Below are positions 25,973-35,016 of a stretch of DNA of 64,000 nt, piece after piece. The notes under the pieces are model-generated. The model saw only the letters and a list, made by a program, of their open reading frames with translations, searched no databases and was not told where the DNA came from. Every line of letters begins with the position of its first letter. Position 1 is the stretch's first letter. Origin of the DNA: Caballeronia turbans (GTDB taxonomy: Bacteria > Pseudomonadota > Gammaproteobacteria > Burkholderiales > Burkholderiaceae); the NCBI GenBank assembly GCA_001544655.2, contig FCOD02000012.1:62001-126000 (forward strand). The letters run 5' to 3'. The translations under genes were made by a program, and so were the position numbers.

Positions 25973-26399
25973 ATGAAGGATTTTCCGAAGACACGGTGCC
26001 AGTCACGGTTGACAAATTCGTTCGTGCGGAAACCGACCGCTACTTCGCTAATTCCGTGAAGAGCGGTTGATTCGGAGGATGGAATCATATACGCGACTTG
26101 CTGCCGATTGATAAACAACCGGTCATTCGAGGCAGCCGAGACACACTGTATTCGAGTCGTATATCGATCTGGATGCCGGATCAGTGACAGTGACGTTACC
26201 CGATTCCGGCAACCGGTTCATGTCGCTGCAAATCATCAGCGAGGATCAATACACCACGACTCAATACGGAGCCGGGCCTCACACGCTCGACAAGGCTAAG
26301 ATCGGCGCTCGCTATGTGCTGGCAGGCGTTCGCACATTGATCAACCCGACTGATCCAGGAGCAGGCGGAATTGAGCGCCCGCCAGCGTACTCAACGTAG
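25973..26399 (+). pseudogene. second DUF1254-family relic, frameshifted and truncated
   Basis: Three bases after the first relic, an ATG (MKDFPK) begins another DUF1254 protein. The reading continues, after a frameshift near 25988, as DTVPVTVDKFVRAETDRYFA, meets an in-frame TGA (SVKSG-stop), continues IRDLLPIDKQPVIRGSRDTL, shifts frame again, and resumes YIDLDAGSVTVTLPDSGNRF, ending with KIGARYVLAGVRTLINPTDP. The C-terminal two-thirds is missing and the relic runs into the end of the aldehyde dehydrogenase gene. Recognisable residues total about 130. Confidence 0.75.
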
Positions 26400-27830
26400 C
26401 GGTGTCACGCCATCAGCGACGCCTGCCGGCATGCAGATGTGCTTTATTTCCGTGAAGTCGGCGAGGGCGTCGTAGCCGTGCAGGCGGCCGAGACCGCTTT
26501 GCCGGTAACCGCCCGTTTCCGCTTCGGCAAAGAGCTTGTTGTGATCGTTGATCCACACCGTGCCATTGCGCAGCGCGCGTGCGATGCGAAAGGCGCGCGC
26601 GCCGTCGTTGGTCCAAACGCTCGCGGAGAGGCCAAATACGGTGTCGTTGGCTTTATCGATTGCCTGCGCTTCAGTGTCGAACGTCTCAAGCGTGACGAAC
26701 GGTCCGAAGATTTCCTCCTGGCAGAAGAACGCTTTTGGGTCGCTGTGCTCGACAAGCGTCGGCGAGAGGTACGCGTGTCCTGAGCGCGTGCCGCGCAGCA
26801 ATATGCGATCGGCTTCGTCGCATGCGCGCGCAATGGTTTGATCGACCGCGTCCCGCGTGGCCGCGTCGATGAGCGGACCGATGTCCATTGCCTCGTTGAT
26901 GCCTTCGCCCACTTTCAGCGCTTCGAGCGCACTGGTGAGATGCTCGCGCATCTCGGCCGCTCGCCGGGCATGCACGAGTACCCGGCGCGCAGCAGTGCAT
27001 TGCTGACCCGAGATGATCGTCGCGGCGCGCGCGATACGCGGCGCGATCGCGGCGACGTCGGCATCCTCGAAGACGACACAGCACGACTTGCCGCCGAGTT
27101 CCAGCGAAAGCTTCTTCATGCTTTCGGCGGCCGCCGCCATGATCTTCTTGCCCGTTGCGGTCGATCCGGTGAAACTCACCACGTCCACGTCATGCGACTC
27201 GACCAGCCGTTCGCCCGCCGCATAGCCGATCTCGTTGACGAGGTTCACTGCGCCCTTCGGCAGCGCGGTTTGCTCGAAGCAGCGCAGCATGGCTGCGATG
27301 ATCAGGGGGGTCTGTGCGGCGGATTTGACGATTGCGGTGCAGCCAGCGGCGAGCGCCGGCGCGAGCGAGCGGACGAGCAACACTGCGGGCGCATTCCAGG
27401 GCACAAAGATGGCCGCGACGCCAGCGGCTTCGCGCAGCATCGTCGAGATCGTTCCCGGTTCGGATTCAAGCACGTGGCCGGCGATGTGCCGGGCGAGTCC
27501 CGCGTAGTATCGGACTTCGGAAATCGCGGCGGCGATCTCGCCGCGCGATTGCGCGATAGCCTTGCCGTTTTCGCGCGTGAGAAGGGTCGCAAGCGGCTCG
27601 CGTTGCGCATCGAGTGCGCCGGCCCATGCGAGCAGCACGTCCTGACGCAAACGCGCGTCCTGTGCCCACGTCGTGCGGTCGAACACGTTCCGTGCCGCGG
27701 CGATGGCCGCATCGGCTTCCGGCGCCCCGCCGTCGGCGAACTGGCCGATGCTTTCGCCCGTAGCGGGGTCGATGCTGTCCACCGACAGCACGCCGACCCA
27801 TGCGCCGGCTATCCAGTGTGGTGCTTTCAT
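26391..27830 (-). CDS. NAD(P)-dependent aldehyde dehydrogenase of the furan island
   Basis: A full-length 479-residue ALDH-superfamily enzyme. Key elements are VPWNAPAVLL near residue 143, FTGSTATGKKI (cofactor loop), LELGGKS with the general-base Glu, SGQQCTAARR with the catalytic Cys, and CQEEIFGPFVTLE. It starts in ATGA overlap with the LysR gene (27827-28765), so both are co-transcribed. Next to hmfF it most likely oxidises furfural to 2-furoate and HMF to the corresponding acid, complementing HmfH; that substrate call is inference from context. Confidence 0.85.
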   Translation of the reverse strand: MKAPHWIAGAWVGVLSVDSIDPATGESIGQFADGGAPEADAAIAAARNVFDRTTWAQDARLRQDVLLAWAGALDAQREPLATLLTRENGKAIAQSRGEIAAAISEVRYYAGLARHIAGHVLESEPGTISTMLREAAGVAAIFVPWNAPAVLLVRSLAPALAAGCTAIVKSAAQTPLIIAAMLRCFEQTALPKGAVNLVNEIGYAAGERLVESHDVDVVSFTGSTATGKKIMAAAAESMKKLSLELGGKSCCVVFEDADVAAIAPRIARAATIISGQQCTAARRVLVHARRAAEMREHLTSALEALKVGEGINEAMDIGPLIDAATRDAVDQTIARACDEADRILLRGTRSGHAYLSPTLVEHSDPKAFFCQEEIFGPFVTLETFDTEAQAIDKANDTVFGLSASVWTNDGARAFRIARALRNGTVWINDHNKLFAEAETGGYRQSGLGRLHGYDALADFTEIKHICMPAGVADGVTPLR

Positions 27831-28765
27831 GCAGTTTCCTTGGAGATAAGAGGGGCGTTTGTGCCGGATGCGTCCGACACGCGATGAAGTTCGTCGGCGA
27901 TGATCTCGATCAGCGCCTCGGCCGCAGCGGACAACGGTCTGCGCGGATGGCTCACGCGCACGATATGCCGCACGATGCGCGGCGCGAGAATCGGATAGGC
28001 CCGCAATGTCCCGCGCTGCACGGCCCGCCCAACGGCGATGCGCGGCAGGATCGTCGCAAAGCGCGTGCTCTCTACGAGCTTCACGATCGTGCTGAGCACG
28101 TCGATTTCGAAACGCGGCGCAAGCAGCACGTCTTCGTGCTGCGCGGCGGTATCGAGCACGCCGCGCAGGCCGTGGCGCTTGGTCGGCAAGACGAGTTCGA
28201 GTTCGGGCAACTGCGCAAGCTCGATCGTGTGCGGCAGGTCTGGGCCGTGCTGCACGCTCGTCGCCAGCACCATTTCTTCATCGAGCAGCGTCTGAGAATC
28301 CAGCGACAGGCGCGCGCGGGGCTTGTTGATGAGGGCCGCATCGAGTTGCCCACCCGCGACCCAGTCAATGAAGGTCGCGCTGAAGCCGTCCGCCACCGTC
28401 ACTTCCACATGCGGATAACGCGCATGAAAGCGCGAGAGCGAATCGGCAAGCACGCTCTCCGTCACCGATGCGATGAGCCCGATGTTCACATGCCCCGTCA
28501 CTACTTCGTCGCGCTGCTGAAGCTGCTGCCGCGCGTGCGCAAGGTCGCGCATGATCGGTAGAAAGAGGCGATACATCAGCCGTCCGGCGGCGGTCGGCGC
28601 CATGCCATGCGCGCCGCGCTCGAACAATTGCTGGTGCAACTCTTCTTCCAGCTTCGCGATCTGCATGCTGAGTGCGGGCTGCACGATGTTCAGCCGTTTG
28701 GCCGCGCGCGTGACCGACCCGTCCTCGAAGAGTGCGATGAAGTACTGGATTTGCTTGAGGTCCAT
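27827..28765 (-). CDS. hmfR1: LysR-type regulator of the hmf island (first copy)
   Basis: A 312-residue LysR-family regulator. The winged helix-turn-helix is at the N-terminus (QYFIALFEDGSVTRAAKRLN, IVQPALSMQIAKLEEEL), followed by an effector-binding domain. It is divergent from hmfF across a 285-bp promoter region and shares an operon with the aldehyde dehydrogenase. It is a clear paralogue of the regulator at 41924-42844, which closes the island on the other side: the first 35 residues differ at only a few positions. Two LysR genes also accompany the described hmf cluster of Cupriavidus basilensis HMF14. The numbering R1/R2 here is arbitrary. Confidence 0.85.
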   Translation of the reverse strand: MDLKQIQYFIALFEDGSVTRAAKRLNIVQPALSMQIAKLEEELHQQLFERGAHGMAPTAAGRLMYRLFLPIMRDLAHARQQLQQRDEVVTGHVNIGLIASVTESVLADSLSRFHARYPHVEVTVADGFSATFIDWVAGGQLDAALINKPRARLSLDSQTLLDEEMVLATSVQHGPDLPHTIELAQLPELELVLPTKRHGLRGVLDTAAQHEDVLLAPRFEIDVLSTIVKLVESTRFATILPRIAVGRAVQRGTLRAYPILAPRIVRHIVRVSHPRRPLSAAAEALIEIIADELHRVSDASGTNAPLISKETA

Positions 28766-29050
28766 TTTTGGTTCGGATTCGTATCAGTAAGCCTAATGAC
28801 GTGAGATCGCGTTATCACTCATCGGCGCGGCATTAGATTCCGGCCATTTCGCGCAATGCGCGGCCGTGCGTCGAGACATCACCGGTGTATTGATATCGGT
28901 CCGAAAGACCTGTGTCATTGGGGCTAACTCTGATATCAACATTAATGATTCAACGCATCAAAAAACAGTATTAGAAGTTATATCGCTATCTCGCTACGCT
29001 TCATTTCATCCCTTGCCGCGGCGCTCCGGCCGCAAAAACGCAGGGGACCG
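28766..29050. promoter_or_regulatory. divergent hmfR/hmfF control region with inverted repeat
   Basis: This 285-bp region between the LysR gene and hmfF turns AT-rich from about 28910 to 28985. A perfect 8-bp inverted repeat, TTGATATC (28890-28897) and GATATCAA (28932-28939), is a candidate regulator site; a LysR protein could bind one or both arms. Neither the repeat nor promoter boxes are proven. Two starts for hmfF (29051 and 29063) lie at its right end. Confidence 0.45.
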
Positions 29051-30565
29051 ATGGAGACGCAGATGAATATTCGCGATGCCGCTACGCACGGCACCTCTTC
29101 CACCTTTGCTCTTCCGTGGGCTTCGAATCGTTCAGAGACGTCAGCGCTCACGCTGCGCGACTGGCTCGCGCATCTCGCGAAGACCGGCCGCCTCGCGACC
29201 ATCGAGCGGCCAGTTGCGCTCGAACACGAACTCGCCGCGATCGCCAAACGGCTCGACGGTACGCAGGCCGCTTTCTTTACGCAGCCCGGCGGCAAGGGCG
29301 TGCCGGTCGTCTCCGGCTTCATGTCGAAGCGCGGCTGGATCGCGGAGGCGCTGGGCGTGGAGGAAGCGGGCCTGCTCGCGCGCTTTTCTGCGGCGGTCGC
29401 GCAGCCGATCGCATCGAGGGTGGTCGATCGCGCAAACGCGCCCTGTCAGGAGATCGTTCATACGAACGGCATCGACCTGCACGCATTGCTGCCGATTCCC
29501 ACCCACAGCGAACACGACAACGGCCCGTACATCACGGCGGGTCTCGTCATTGCGCGCAATCCGCGCACCGGCGTGCAGAACGTGTCGATCAACCGCATTC
29601 AGGTGCACGGCCCGGACCGCATGGCGATCCTGCTCCTGCCGCGTCATCTGTACGCGTTCCAGAAAGCCGCGGAGGAAGCGGGCGATGCCCTCGACGTGGC
29701 CGTCGCGATCGGCGTGGATCCGCTGACGATGCTCGCTTCGCAGGCGATCACGCCGATCGATCACGACGAACTGGAGATCGCCGGAGCGCTGCATGGCGCG
29801 CCGCTGCCGGTTGTGACATGCGTGACGAGCGGCGTGCATGTGCCGGCGTTCGCCGAGATCGTCATCGAAGGACGCATTCTGCCGAACGTGCGCGAGCCGG
29901 AAGGCCCGTTCGGCGAATTCCCGAAGTATTACAGCGCGAAGGAAGCGCGCGAGGTGATCGAGGTGACGGCAGTCACGCATCGCCGCGATCCGGTCTTTCA
30001 TACGATCGTGCCCGCCGAGATGGAACATCTGTTACTCGGCGGGATTCCCCGCGAAGCGACGCTCCTCGCGCATCTGCGACGCAGCCATCCGGGTGTCACG
30101 GATGTGCATCTGTCGGTTGGCGGCGTGTGTCGTTATCACCTCTGGGTGCAGTTCGAAAAGAAGCGGGAAGGCGAAGCGAAGAACGTGATCCTGTGCGCGT
30201 TCGGCGCGCATTACGACATCAAGCAGGTCGTCGTCGTCGATACCGATGTGGACGTGCACGATCCCGCCGAAATCGAATGGGCGATCGCGACGCGCTTTCA
30301 GGCCGATCGCGATCTCGTCGTGATCGAGGGGGCACAGGGTTCGCCGCTCGATCCCTCAACGACAGTGGGCCAACCGGCGGACGCGCCGCCGCATCTGCAA
30401 GGTGTGAGCGCAAAGATGGGTCTCGACGCGACGCGCCCCGTGGTCTATCCAGAACACGTGTTTACGCGCGTTCGCATTCCCGGGCAGGACACGGTCGAAC
30501 TCGACGCGCTCGTCGCCGGCGACAACGCCGCTTTCGAAGCTTACCTGGGCCGCGACCATGACTGA
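29051..30565 (+). CDS. hmfF: 2,5-furandicarboxylate decarboxylase, UbiD-like subunit
   Basis: A 504-residue UbiD-family prenylated-FMN decarboxylase. Family features are the conserved Arg in NVSINRIQVHGPDRMA and the Glu cluster in REPEGPFGEFPKYYS, with late residues RPVVYPEHVFTRVRIPG. HmfF removes one carboxyl of 2,5-furandicarboxylate to give 2-furoate. It overlaps hmfG by 8 bp; HmfG makes its prFMN cofactor. ATG at 29063 has GGAG six bases upstream and may be the true start instead of 29051. The assignment to furandicarboxylate rather than another aromatic acid comes from the complete hmfFGABCDEH order. Confidence 0.85.
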   Translation: METQMNIRDAATHGTSSTFALPWASNRSETSALTLRDWLAHLAKTGRLATIERPVALEHELAAIAKRLDGTQAAFFTQPGGKGVPVVSGFMSKRGWIAEALGVEEAGLLARFSAAVAQPIASRVVDRANAPCQEIVHTNGIDLHALLPIPTHSEHDNGPYITAGLVIARNPRTGVQNVSINRIQVHGPDRMAILLLPRHLYAFQKAAEEAGDALDVAVAIGVDPLTMLASQAITPIDHDELEIAGALHGAPLPVVTCVTSGVHVPAFAEIVIEGRILPNVREPEGPFGEFPKYYSAKEAREVIEVTAVTHRRDPVFHTIVPAEMEHLLLGGIPREATLLAHLRRSHPGVTDVHLSVGGVCRYHLWVQFEKKREGEAKNVILCAFGAHYDIKQVVVVDTDVDVHDPAEIEWAIATRFQADRDLVVIEGAQGSPLDPSTTVGQPADAPPHLQGVSAKMGLDATRPVVYPEHVFTRVRIPGQDTVELDALVAGDNAAFEAYLGRDHD

Positions 30566-31178
30566 GCGAAACAAGTCGCGCATCGTGGTCGGCATCTCGG
30601 GCGCGAGCGGCGCCGCGATCGGCGTGCGCCTGCTCGCCGCGCTGCGCCGGCTCGGCACGCACGAGACGCATCTGATCGTGTCGGCGTCGGGTGCGGTCAC
30701 GGCGGCGCAGGAACTTGGCCTCGGACGCGGCGACCTCGATGCGCTCGCCGACGTCGTTCATAATGTGCGCGACATCGGCGCGGCGGTGGCGAGCGGCTCG
30801 TTCCTGACCGAGGGCATGGTGATCGCGCCGTGTTCGATGAAGACGCTCGCAGGCGTCGCCAACGGTTTCGCCGACAACCTGCTCACGCGCGCCGCCGACG
30901 TGATGCTCAAGGAGCGCCGCCGCCTCGTGTTAGTGGCGCGCGAAACGCCGCTGAACCTCGCGCATCTGCGCAACATGACGCTCGCCACCGAGATGGGCGC
31001 AATCGTTATGCCGCCGGTGCCCGCGTTCTACGCGCATCCGAAGACGATCGAAGACGTGGTCGATCACACGGTCGGCCGCATTCTGGATTTATTCGGCATC
31101 GAGCACGGCGAGATCGCGCGGCGCTGGAGCGGTCTCGCCGACGAGTTCGCAAGCTGCGAACAAGGAGCCGCGCGATGA
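30558..31178 (+). CDS. hmfG: UbiX-like flavin prenyltransferase
   Basis: A 206-residue UbiX-family enzyme that transfers a dimethylallyl group to FMN and so supplies prFMN to the UbiD partner. The phosphate-binding loop GISGASGAAIGVRLLAAL is at residues 12-29, and the active-site block APCSMKTLAGVANGFADNLL and ERRRLVLVARETPLN are family signatures. It overlaps hmfF by 8 bp and hmfA by 4 bp (ATGA), indicating translational coupling. Confidence 0.92.
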   Translation: MTERNKSRIVVGISGASGAAIGVRLLAALRRLGTHETHLIVSASGAVTAAQELGLGRGDLDALADVVHNVRDIGAAVASGSFLTEGMVIAPCSMKTLAGVANGFADNLLTRAADVMLKERRRLVLVARETPLNLAHLRNMTLATEMGAIVMPPVPAFYAHPKTIEDVVDHTVGRILDLFGIEHGEIARRWSGLADEFASCEQGAAR

Positions 31179-34100
31179 ACCAGCGCGAGACTTCTTTCGC
31201 ACATATCGAGGCGCGCGCCAAGCAGGCGCCATTTGCGAAGCGCCACGTCGGCCGTTCGATGCAGCGCCTCGAAGATCCCGCGATCCTGACGGGCCGCGGC
31301 CGCTACGGCGACGACATCGCGATCAAGCCCGGCACATTGCACGCGGCCGTGCTGCGCTCGCCGCACGCGCATGCGGAGCTCGTATCGATCGATGCGCAGG
31401 CGGCGTCGAAGCTGCCGGGCGTTCGCGCGGTCCTTACGCGCGACGATCTGCGCGCATGGTCGCGGCCGTTTGTCGTCGGCGTGAAGTCCCCCATGGAGCA
31501 ATGGTCGCTCGCGATGGATCGCGTGCGTTATGTCGGCGAGCCGGTGGCCGTGGTGATGGCCGAATCGCGGGCGCTTGCCGAAGATGCGCTCGATCTCATC
31601 AAGGTCGAATACGCGATGCTCGATCCGGTGACATCGATCGAAGAGTCGATCAAGGACGATGCGCCGGTGCTGCACGACCGCGTCGGCACGAACGTCATCA
31701 GCGACCGGCATTTTCGCTACGGCGATCCCGAAGCAGCGTTTGAAAAGGCGCCGCATCGCGTGAAGTCAGTCGCACACTACCCGCGCAACACGTGTGCGCC
31801 GATCGAATGCGGCGTGGTGATCGCTGAGTATCTGTCGGGCAACGAAGGCTACGACGTCACCTCGAACTTCATGGGGCCGTTTTCGCTGCACGCCGTGATG
31901 GCGATGGCGCTGAACGTGCCGGCGAATCGTCTGCGTCACAAGGCGCCGCGCGATTCGGGCGGCAGCTTCGGCGTGAAGCAGGCGGTGTTTCCCTATGTCG
32001 TGCTGATGTGCCTTGCATCGCGCAAGGCGGGCGCGCCGGTGAAGTGGGTCGAGGACCGGCTGGAGCATCTGAGCGCGGCAACTTCGGCGACCGCGCGCTT
32101 CTCCACGATCGAAGCCGCCGTCGAAAACGACGGACGCATTACTGCGCTTTCATACGATCAGCTCGAAGATGTCGGCGGCTACGTACGCGCGCCGGAACCC
32201 GCGACGTTCTACCGGATGCACGGCTGCCTGACGGGCGCGTATGCCATCGACCACCTCGTCGTGCGCAATCGCGTCGTGCTGACCAACAAGACGCCGACCG
32301 GGCTCGTGCGTGGCTTCGGCGGTCCGCAGGTCTACTTCGCGCTCGAACGGCTGATGCAGCGCATCGCGATCGAGCTGAAGCTCGACGTGCTCGACGTATA
32401 CCGGCGCAACTTCGTTCCTGCCGATGCATTTCCATATCGCGCGGCGGCGGGCGCGCTGCTCGACTCGGGGAACTTTCAGGAAGTGTTGCGCCGCGCGCTC
32501 GCGGACGGCGGCTACGACGCACTCGTCGCGCGGCGCGAGGCGGCGCGCGGCGAAGGGCGGTTATACGGCATCGGCTTTGCGGCGATCGTCGAGCCTTCCA
32601 TGTCCAACATGGGCTACATCACGACCGTGATGCCCGCCGAAGCGCGCAGGAAAGCCGGTCCGAAGAGCGGCGCGATCGCAAGCGCGACGGTGAGCGTCGA
32701 TCTGCTCGGCGGCGTGGTCGTGACGGTGGCGTCGACGCCGGCGGGGCAGGGCCACATGACCGTGTGCGCGCAAGTCGTCGCGGATGTGCTCGGGCTCGAT
32801 CCGAAAGACATCGTTGTGAACGTCGAGTTCGACACGCACAAGGACGCGTGGTCCGTCGCGTCGGGCAACTATTCGAGCCGCTTTGCGGGAGCGGTGGCGG
32901 GCACCGTGCATCTCGCCGCGGTACGGGTGCGCGACAAGCTTTCGCGCATCGTCGCGAAACAGTTCGGCTGCGCGCCCGAGGAAGTCTGCTTCGATGGCGC
33001 GCGCATCTACCCGAAGGGCGCCGAGGATCGCGCGCTGCCGTTTCCGCGCATCGCGAGCAACGCGCCGCATTGGGCGCCCGCGCTCCTGCCCGAAGGCGAG
33101 GAACCAGGCTTGCGCGAGACCGTCTTCTGGACGCCCCCGAACATGGAGGCGCCCGACGAGAACGATCGCATCAACACGTCGGCGGCCTATGGATTCGCGT
33201 TCGATATGTGCGGCGTCGAAGTGGATCGCGCGACGGGCCGCGTGCGAATCGACCGCTACGTGACCGCGCACGATGCCGGCACGCTGCTGAACCCCGCACT
33301 CGCCGACGGCCAGATTCGCGGCGCGTTCGCACAAGGTCTCGGCGCGGCGTTGATGGAAGAGTTCCGCTATGGCGCGGACGGCAGTTTCCAGTCCGGCACG
33401 CTCGCCGACTACCTGATGCCGACTACCTGCGAAGTGCCCGATCCGGTGATCGTGCATCTGGAAACGCCGTCGCCGTTCACGCCGCTCGGCGCGAAAGGTC
33501 TCGGCGAGGGCAACAACATGAGTACGCCGCCGTGCATCGCGAATGCCGTCGCCGATGCGCTCGGGGTCGACGATATTCGCCTGCCGCTCACGCCGTCGAA
33601 AGTGATGGCGCTGATCGGCATCGACGACCCCGAGCCGTCGCGGCCCGAACTGCGCGACGCGCCCGCGAAGAAGCCCGCGACGCCGGGCGGCAAGGCGCTG
33701 ACGGCGCAAGGCACGGTCGATTTGCCCGCGACGCCCGAAGCGGTCTTCGCCGTCTTGCTGAACCCGCAAGCGCTCGCGAAGGTCATCCCCGGCTGCCATG
33801 CGCTCGACGAGACGGCGCCGAACCAGTATCGCGCGGATGTGACGGTCGGCGTCGGCATGATCAAGGCGCGCTTTGAAGCGCGCATCGGTTTGTCGGAGAT
33901 CGACGCGCCGCATCGGCTGCGGCTTTCGGGCGCGGGCATCTCGCCGCTGGGCAGCGCGCGCGGCAACGGGCTCGTCGAGCTCACGCCCACTGACCACGGC
34001 ACGCGGCTGTCCTACGACTACGAAGCGCAGGTGTCGGGCAAGGTCGCGGCGGTCGGCGGCCGCATGCTCGAAGGCGCGGCGAAAGTAGTGCTCAAGCAAC

Positions 34101-34198
34101 TCTTCGAATCGCTCGGAAGACAGGCCGCCGGCCGGCCGGTGCAGGCGGGCGGTTCATGGATTTCACGCGTCATCGCGCGTTTCAGGAGCCGCACATGA
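31175..34198 (+). CDS. hmfA: 2-furoyl-CoA dehydrogenase large (molybdopterin) subunit fused to a CoxG-like domain
   Basis: A 1007-residue protein. Residues 1 to about 810 are a xanthine-dehydrogenase-family molybdenum subunit: RSMQRLEDPAILTGRGRYG at the start, VRYVGEPVAVVMAES, RDSGGSFGVKQ, GLVRGFGGPQVYFALERLM and SPFTPLGAKGLGEGNN with the catalytic-type Glu. Residues about 840-985 form a second domain (LTAQGTVDLPATPEAVFAVL, PGCHALDE, ISPLGSARGNGLVEL) that matches CoxG/SRPBCC proteins, which in CO dehydrogenase clusters help recruit or mature the enzyme. It hydroxylates 2-furoyl-CoA at C5 together with HmfB and HmfC. ATG at 31175 has AGGAG seven bases upstream and overlaps the hmfG stop; the longer frame to 30830 is out-of-family. 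Confidence 0.88.
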   Translation: MNQRETSFAHIEARAKQAPFAKRHVGRSMQRLEDPAILTGRGRYGDDIAIKPGTLHAAVLRSPHAHAELVSIDAQAASKLPGVRAVLTRDDLRAWSRPFVVGVKSPMEQWSLAMDRVRYVGEPVAVVMAESRALAEDALDLIKVEYAMLDPVTSIEESIKDDAPVLHDRVGTNVISDRHFRYGDPEAAFEKAPHRVKSVAHYPRNTCAPIECGVVIAEYLSGNEGYDVTSNFMGPFSLHAVMAMALNVPANRLRHKAPRDSGGSFGVKQAVFPYVVLMCLASRKAGAPVKWVEDRLEHLSAATSATARFSTIEAAVENDGRITALSYDQLEDVGGYVRAPEPATFYRMHGCLTGAYAIDHLVVRNRVVLTNKTPTGLVRGFGGPQVYFALERLMQRIAIELKLDVLDVYRRNFVPADAFPYRAAAGALLDSGNFQEVLRRALADGGYDALVARREAARGEGRLYGIGFAAIVEPSMSNMGYITTVMPAEARRKAGPKSGAIASATVSVDLLGGVVVTVASTPAGQGHMTVCAQVVADVLGLDPKDIVVNVEFDTHKDAWSVASGNYSSRFAGAVAGTVHLAAVRVRDKLSRIVAKQFGCAPEEVCFDGARIYPKGAEDRALPFPRIASNAPHWAPALLPEGEEPGLRETVFWTPPNMEAPDENDRINTSAAYGFAFDMCGVEVDRATGRVRIDRYVTAHDAGTLLNPALADGQIRGAFAQGLGAALMEEFRYGADGSFQSGTLADYLMPTTCEVPDPVIVHLETPSPFTPLGAKGLGEGNNMSTPPCIANAVADALGVDDIRLPLTPSKVMALIGIDDPEPSRPELRDAPAKKPATPGGKALTAQGTVDLPATPEAVFAVLLNPQALAKVIPGCHALDETAPNQYRADVTVGVGMIKARFEARIGLSEIDAPHRLRLSGAGISPLGSARGNGLVELTPTDHGTRLSYDYEAQVSGKVAAVGGRMLEGAAKVVLKQLFESLGRQAAGRPVQAGGSWISRVIARFRSRT

Positions 34199-35016
34199 AG
34201 CCCGCCCCGTTCGACTATCTGCGCGCCATGTCGACGCACGAAGCACTCGATGCGCTCGCTCGATTCGGCGAGGACGCGCGCGTGCTCGCGGGCGGCCAGT
34301 CGCTGATGGCGGTGCTCAACATGCGGCTCGCGCAACCGCGCGTGCTCGTCGACATCTCGCGTACGGAAGAACTGAACGAGGTTCATGCCGACGACAAGAC
34401 GGGGCAATTGCGCGTGAGCGCGGCGGCGACGCAAGGGAGCGTCGAATGGCGCAAGAGCTTGGGCAACGAAGTGCCGATGCTCGCGATGGCGTTCCCGCAT
34501 ATCTCGCATTTTCAGATCCGCAATCGCGGGACCGTATGCGGTTCGATCGCGCATGCGGACCCGAGCGCCGAACTGCCGCTCGTGCTTGCCGTGCTCGGCG
34601 GCGACGTGACGTTGCGCTCGACGAAGAAAAAGCGCGTGCTTGCGGCGCAGGACTTCTTTCAAGGCATGTTGATGACGGCGCGCGAACCGGACGAACTCGT
34701 CGAGTCCGTGCGCTTTCCGCTGAAGAAGCCGGGCGAGCGTTACGCGTTCACCGAATTTTCCGCCCGTCACGGCGACTTCGCGATGGTCGCGTGCGCGGCG
34801 GTCGTGACGGACGACGCGATCCGCATCGCGGTGGGCGGCGTTGCGGACCGGCCGACGGTCGAACGCTGGCCGCGCCTCTCAGGCGACGACCTGCGCGGGG
34901 CATTGAACGATTTGAGCTGGAAGCTGGGCGCGCAGGACGACGCCCACATCAGCGCGAAGTATCGCCGGCATCTGGTCCGGCAACTCGGATGGCGCGTGAT
35001 TGAGGAGGCGAAGTGA
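34195..35016 (+). CDS. hmfB: 2-furoyl-CoA dehydrogenase FAD subunit
   Basis: A 273-residue CoxM-type FAD-binding subunit. MKPAPFDYLRAMSTHEALD begins the family, then the FAD loop AGGQSLMAVLNMRLAQP near residues 36-52 and RNRGTVCGSIAHADPSAELP near 105-124, with the second FAD contact. It passes electrons from the iron-sulfur subunit to the quinone or other acceptor. It overlaps hmfA (ATGA) and hmfC (GTGA) by 4 bp each. The start at 34195 is chosen over 34156 because AGGAG lies just before it and the extra residues are hmfA in another frame. Confidence 0.9.
   Translation: MKPAPFDYLRAMSTHEALDALARFGEDARVLAGGQSLMAVLNMRLAQPRVLVDISRTEELNEVHADDKTGQLRVSAAATQGSVEWRKSLGNEVPMLAMAFPHISHFQIRNRGTVCGSIAHADPSAELPLVLAVLGGDVTLRSTKKKRVLAAQDFFQGMLMTAREPDELVESVRFPLKKPGERYAFTEFSARHGDFAMVACAAVVTDDAIRIAVGGVADRPTVERWPRLSGDDLRGALNDLSWKLGAQDDAHISAKYRRHLVRQLGWRVIEEAK

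Noticed and set aside
29116-30561. 481-codon frame inside hmfF in another phase
   Set aside because: It mirrors the strong GC3 bias of hmfF, has Arg/Ala/Gly-rich low-complexity protein and no ribosome-binding site; it is a shadow.
32008-34099. Long plus- and minus-strand frames (over 500 codons) inside hmfA
   Set aside because: Both are Arg-rich translations without family motifs; hmfA has clear molybdenum-hydroxylase motifs in its own frame.
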